A DNA stretch of 64,000 nucleotides from the NCBI RefSeq assembly GCF_001429245.1, contig NZ_LMJE01000007.1, positions 1,147,559 to 1,211,558 on the forward strand. Direction: 5' to 3'. The number at the start of each line of letters is the position of its first letter. Within the stretch, counting starts at the first letter, position 1. This DNA comes from Rhizobium sp. Root274 (GTDB taxonomy: Bacteria > Pseudomonadota > Alphaproteobacteria > Rhizobiales > Rhizobiaceae). Below, one piece after another: positions 63,891 through 64,000 of this stretch. The translations under genes and the position numbers were made by a program. Under the pieces are notes generated by a model. It had not been told where the DNA came from. It saw nothing but the letters and a program-made list of their open reading frames with translations, and ran no database searches.

Positions 63891-64000
63891 ATGCAGACAT
63901 CAGCCATCGTCTTTGAACAGCCCGGCGCACTCGCGCTGAAGCGGCTGTCGCTGCTTTCGCCCTCGCCGGTCGACGTGGTCGTGGAGACGATGTTCAGCGG
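63891..64000 (+). CDS. bchC: Bacteriochlorophyllide a dehydrogenase, 5' end only
   Basis: The first 36 codons are present. They start at an ATG that follows GGGGAGGG nine bases upstream. The N terminus (SAIVFEQPGALALKRLSL, then DVVVETMFSG) matches BchC, an alcohol-dehydrogenase-like enzyme that oxidises the 3-hydroxyethyl group to acetyl in bacteriochlorophyll a synthesis. The position after crtF and a PpsR site is the normal one, and bchX, bchY and bchZ would be expected to follow outside the window. Confidence 0.87.
   Translation, partial: MQTSAIVFEQPGALALKRLSLLSPSPVDVVVETMFS

Overview
The window reads as accessory DNA from an alphaproteobacterium of the Rhizobiaceae type. Supporting signs are high GC, many GntR-regulated ABC importers, a mosaic palindromic repeat of the rhizobial RIME kind, and a photosynthesis gene cluster in the usual purple-bacterial order. 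The photosynthesis genes make it a probable aerobic anoxygenic phototroph. No rRNA, tRNA, ribosomal or core replication gene is seen, so the segment could lie on a chromid or megaplasmid, but this is not proven.

Layout. 1-654: end of a VapC-like toxin gene and a GFA/CENP-V-type protein. 677-11102: an amino-sugar region. A five-gene ABC importer/oxidoreductase operon (minus) faces a GntR regulator, SIS-domain deaminase, NagA deacetylase, ROK kinase and GNAT operon (plus), with two palindromes in the shared control region. 11106-17992: a polyamine-type ABC importer with a hydantoin-racemase-like enzyme and a GNAT protein, plus a divergent FCD-type GntR. 18035-23362: a YtfQ/YtfR/YtfT/YjfF-like sugar importer (galactofuranose type) whose last gene is another FCD-type GntR. 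23700-25711: an orphan ParA-like ATPase and a LuxR-type response regulator ending in a strong terminator.

25954-42169 is the most striking part: a 12-gene, single-strand alginate-type operon, algD-alg8-alg44-algA-algG-algI-algJ-(Sel1)-algX-algF-(large Sel1)-algL. Precursor synthesis (AlgD, GMP domain of AlgA), polymerisation (Alg8) and O-acetylation (AlgI, AlgJ, AlgX, AlgF) look intact. Four other sites look eroded by eye: the PilZ c-di-GMP site of Alg44, the phosphomannose isomerase metal site of AlgA, the DPHD epimerase motif of AlgG and the catalytic His of AlgL. No AlgE porin or AlgK lipoprotein is present, and two Sel1-repeat periplasmic proteins occupy the operon instead. The simplest reading is a machine for an acetylated, unepimerised mannuronan-like polymer, with regulation and export unlike the Pseudomonas system.

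42179-47164: a small unknown protein, CheW, a two-winged-helix protein and a vanillate demethylase set (vanA, GntR/VanR, vanB) with TGTATACA operator pairs. 47380-52248: an ArsR regulator, a DUF2892 membrane protein and an RND adaptor/pump pair. The adaptor seems to lack a usable start in front of its signal peptide. 52370-64000: the left part of the photosynthesis gene cluster, bchI-bchD-bchO-crtI-crtB-(55-aa membrane ORF), crtC and crtD on the opposite strand, then crtE-crtF-bchC. Three perfect TGT-N12-ACA (PpsR/CrtJ) operators mark the promoters at 52370, 61644 and 63805. crtA is absent from its usual place beside bchI; the cluster abuts the RND terminator there.
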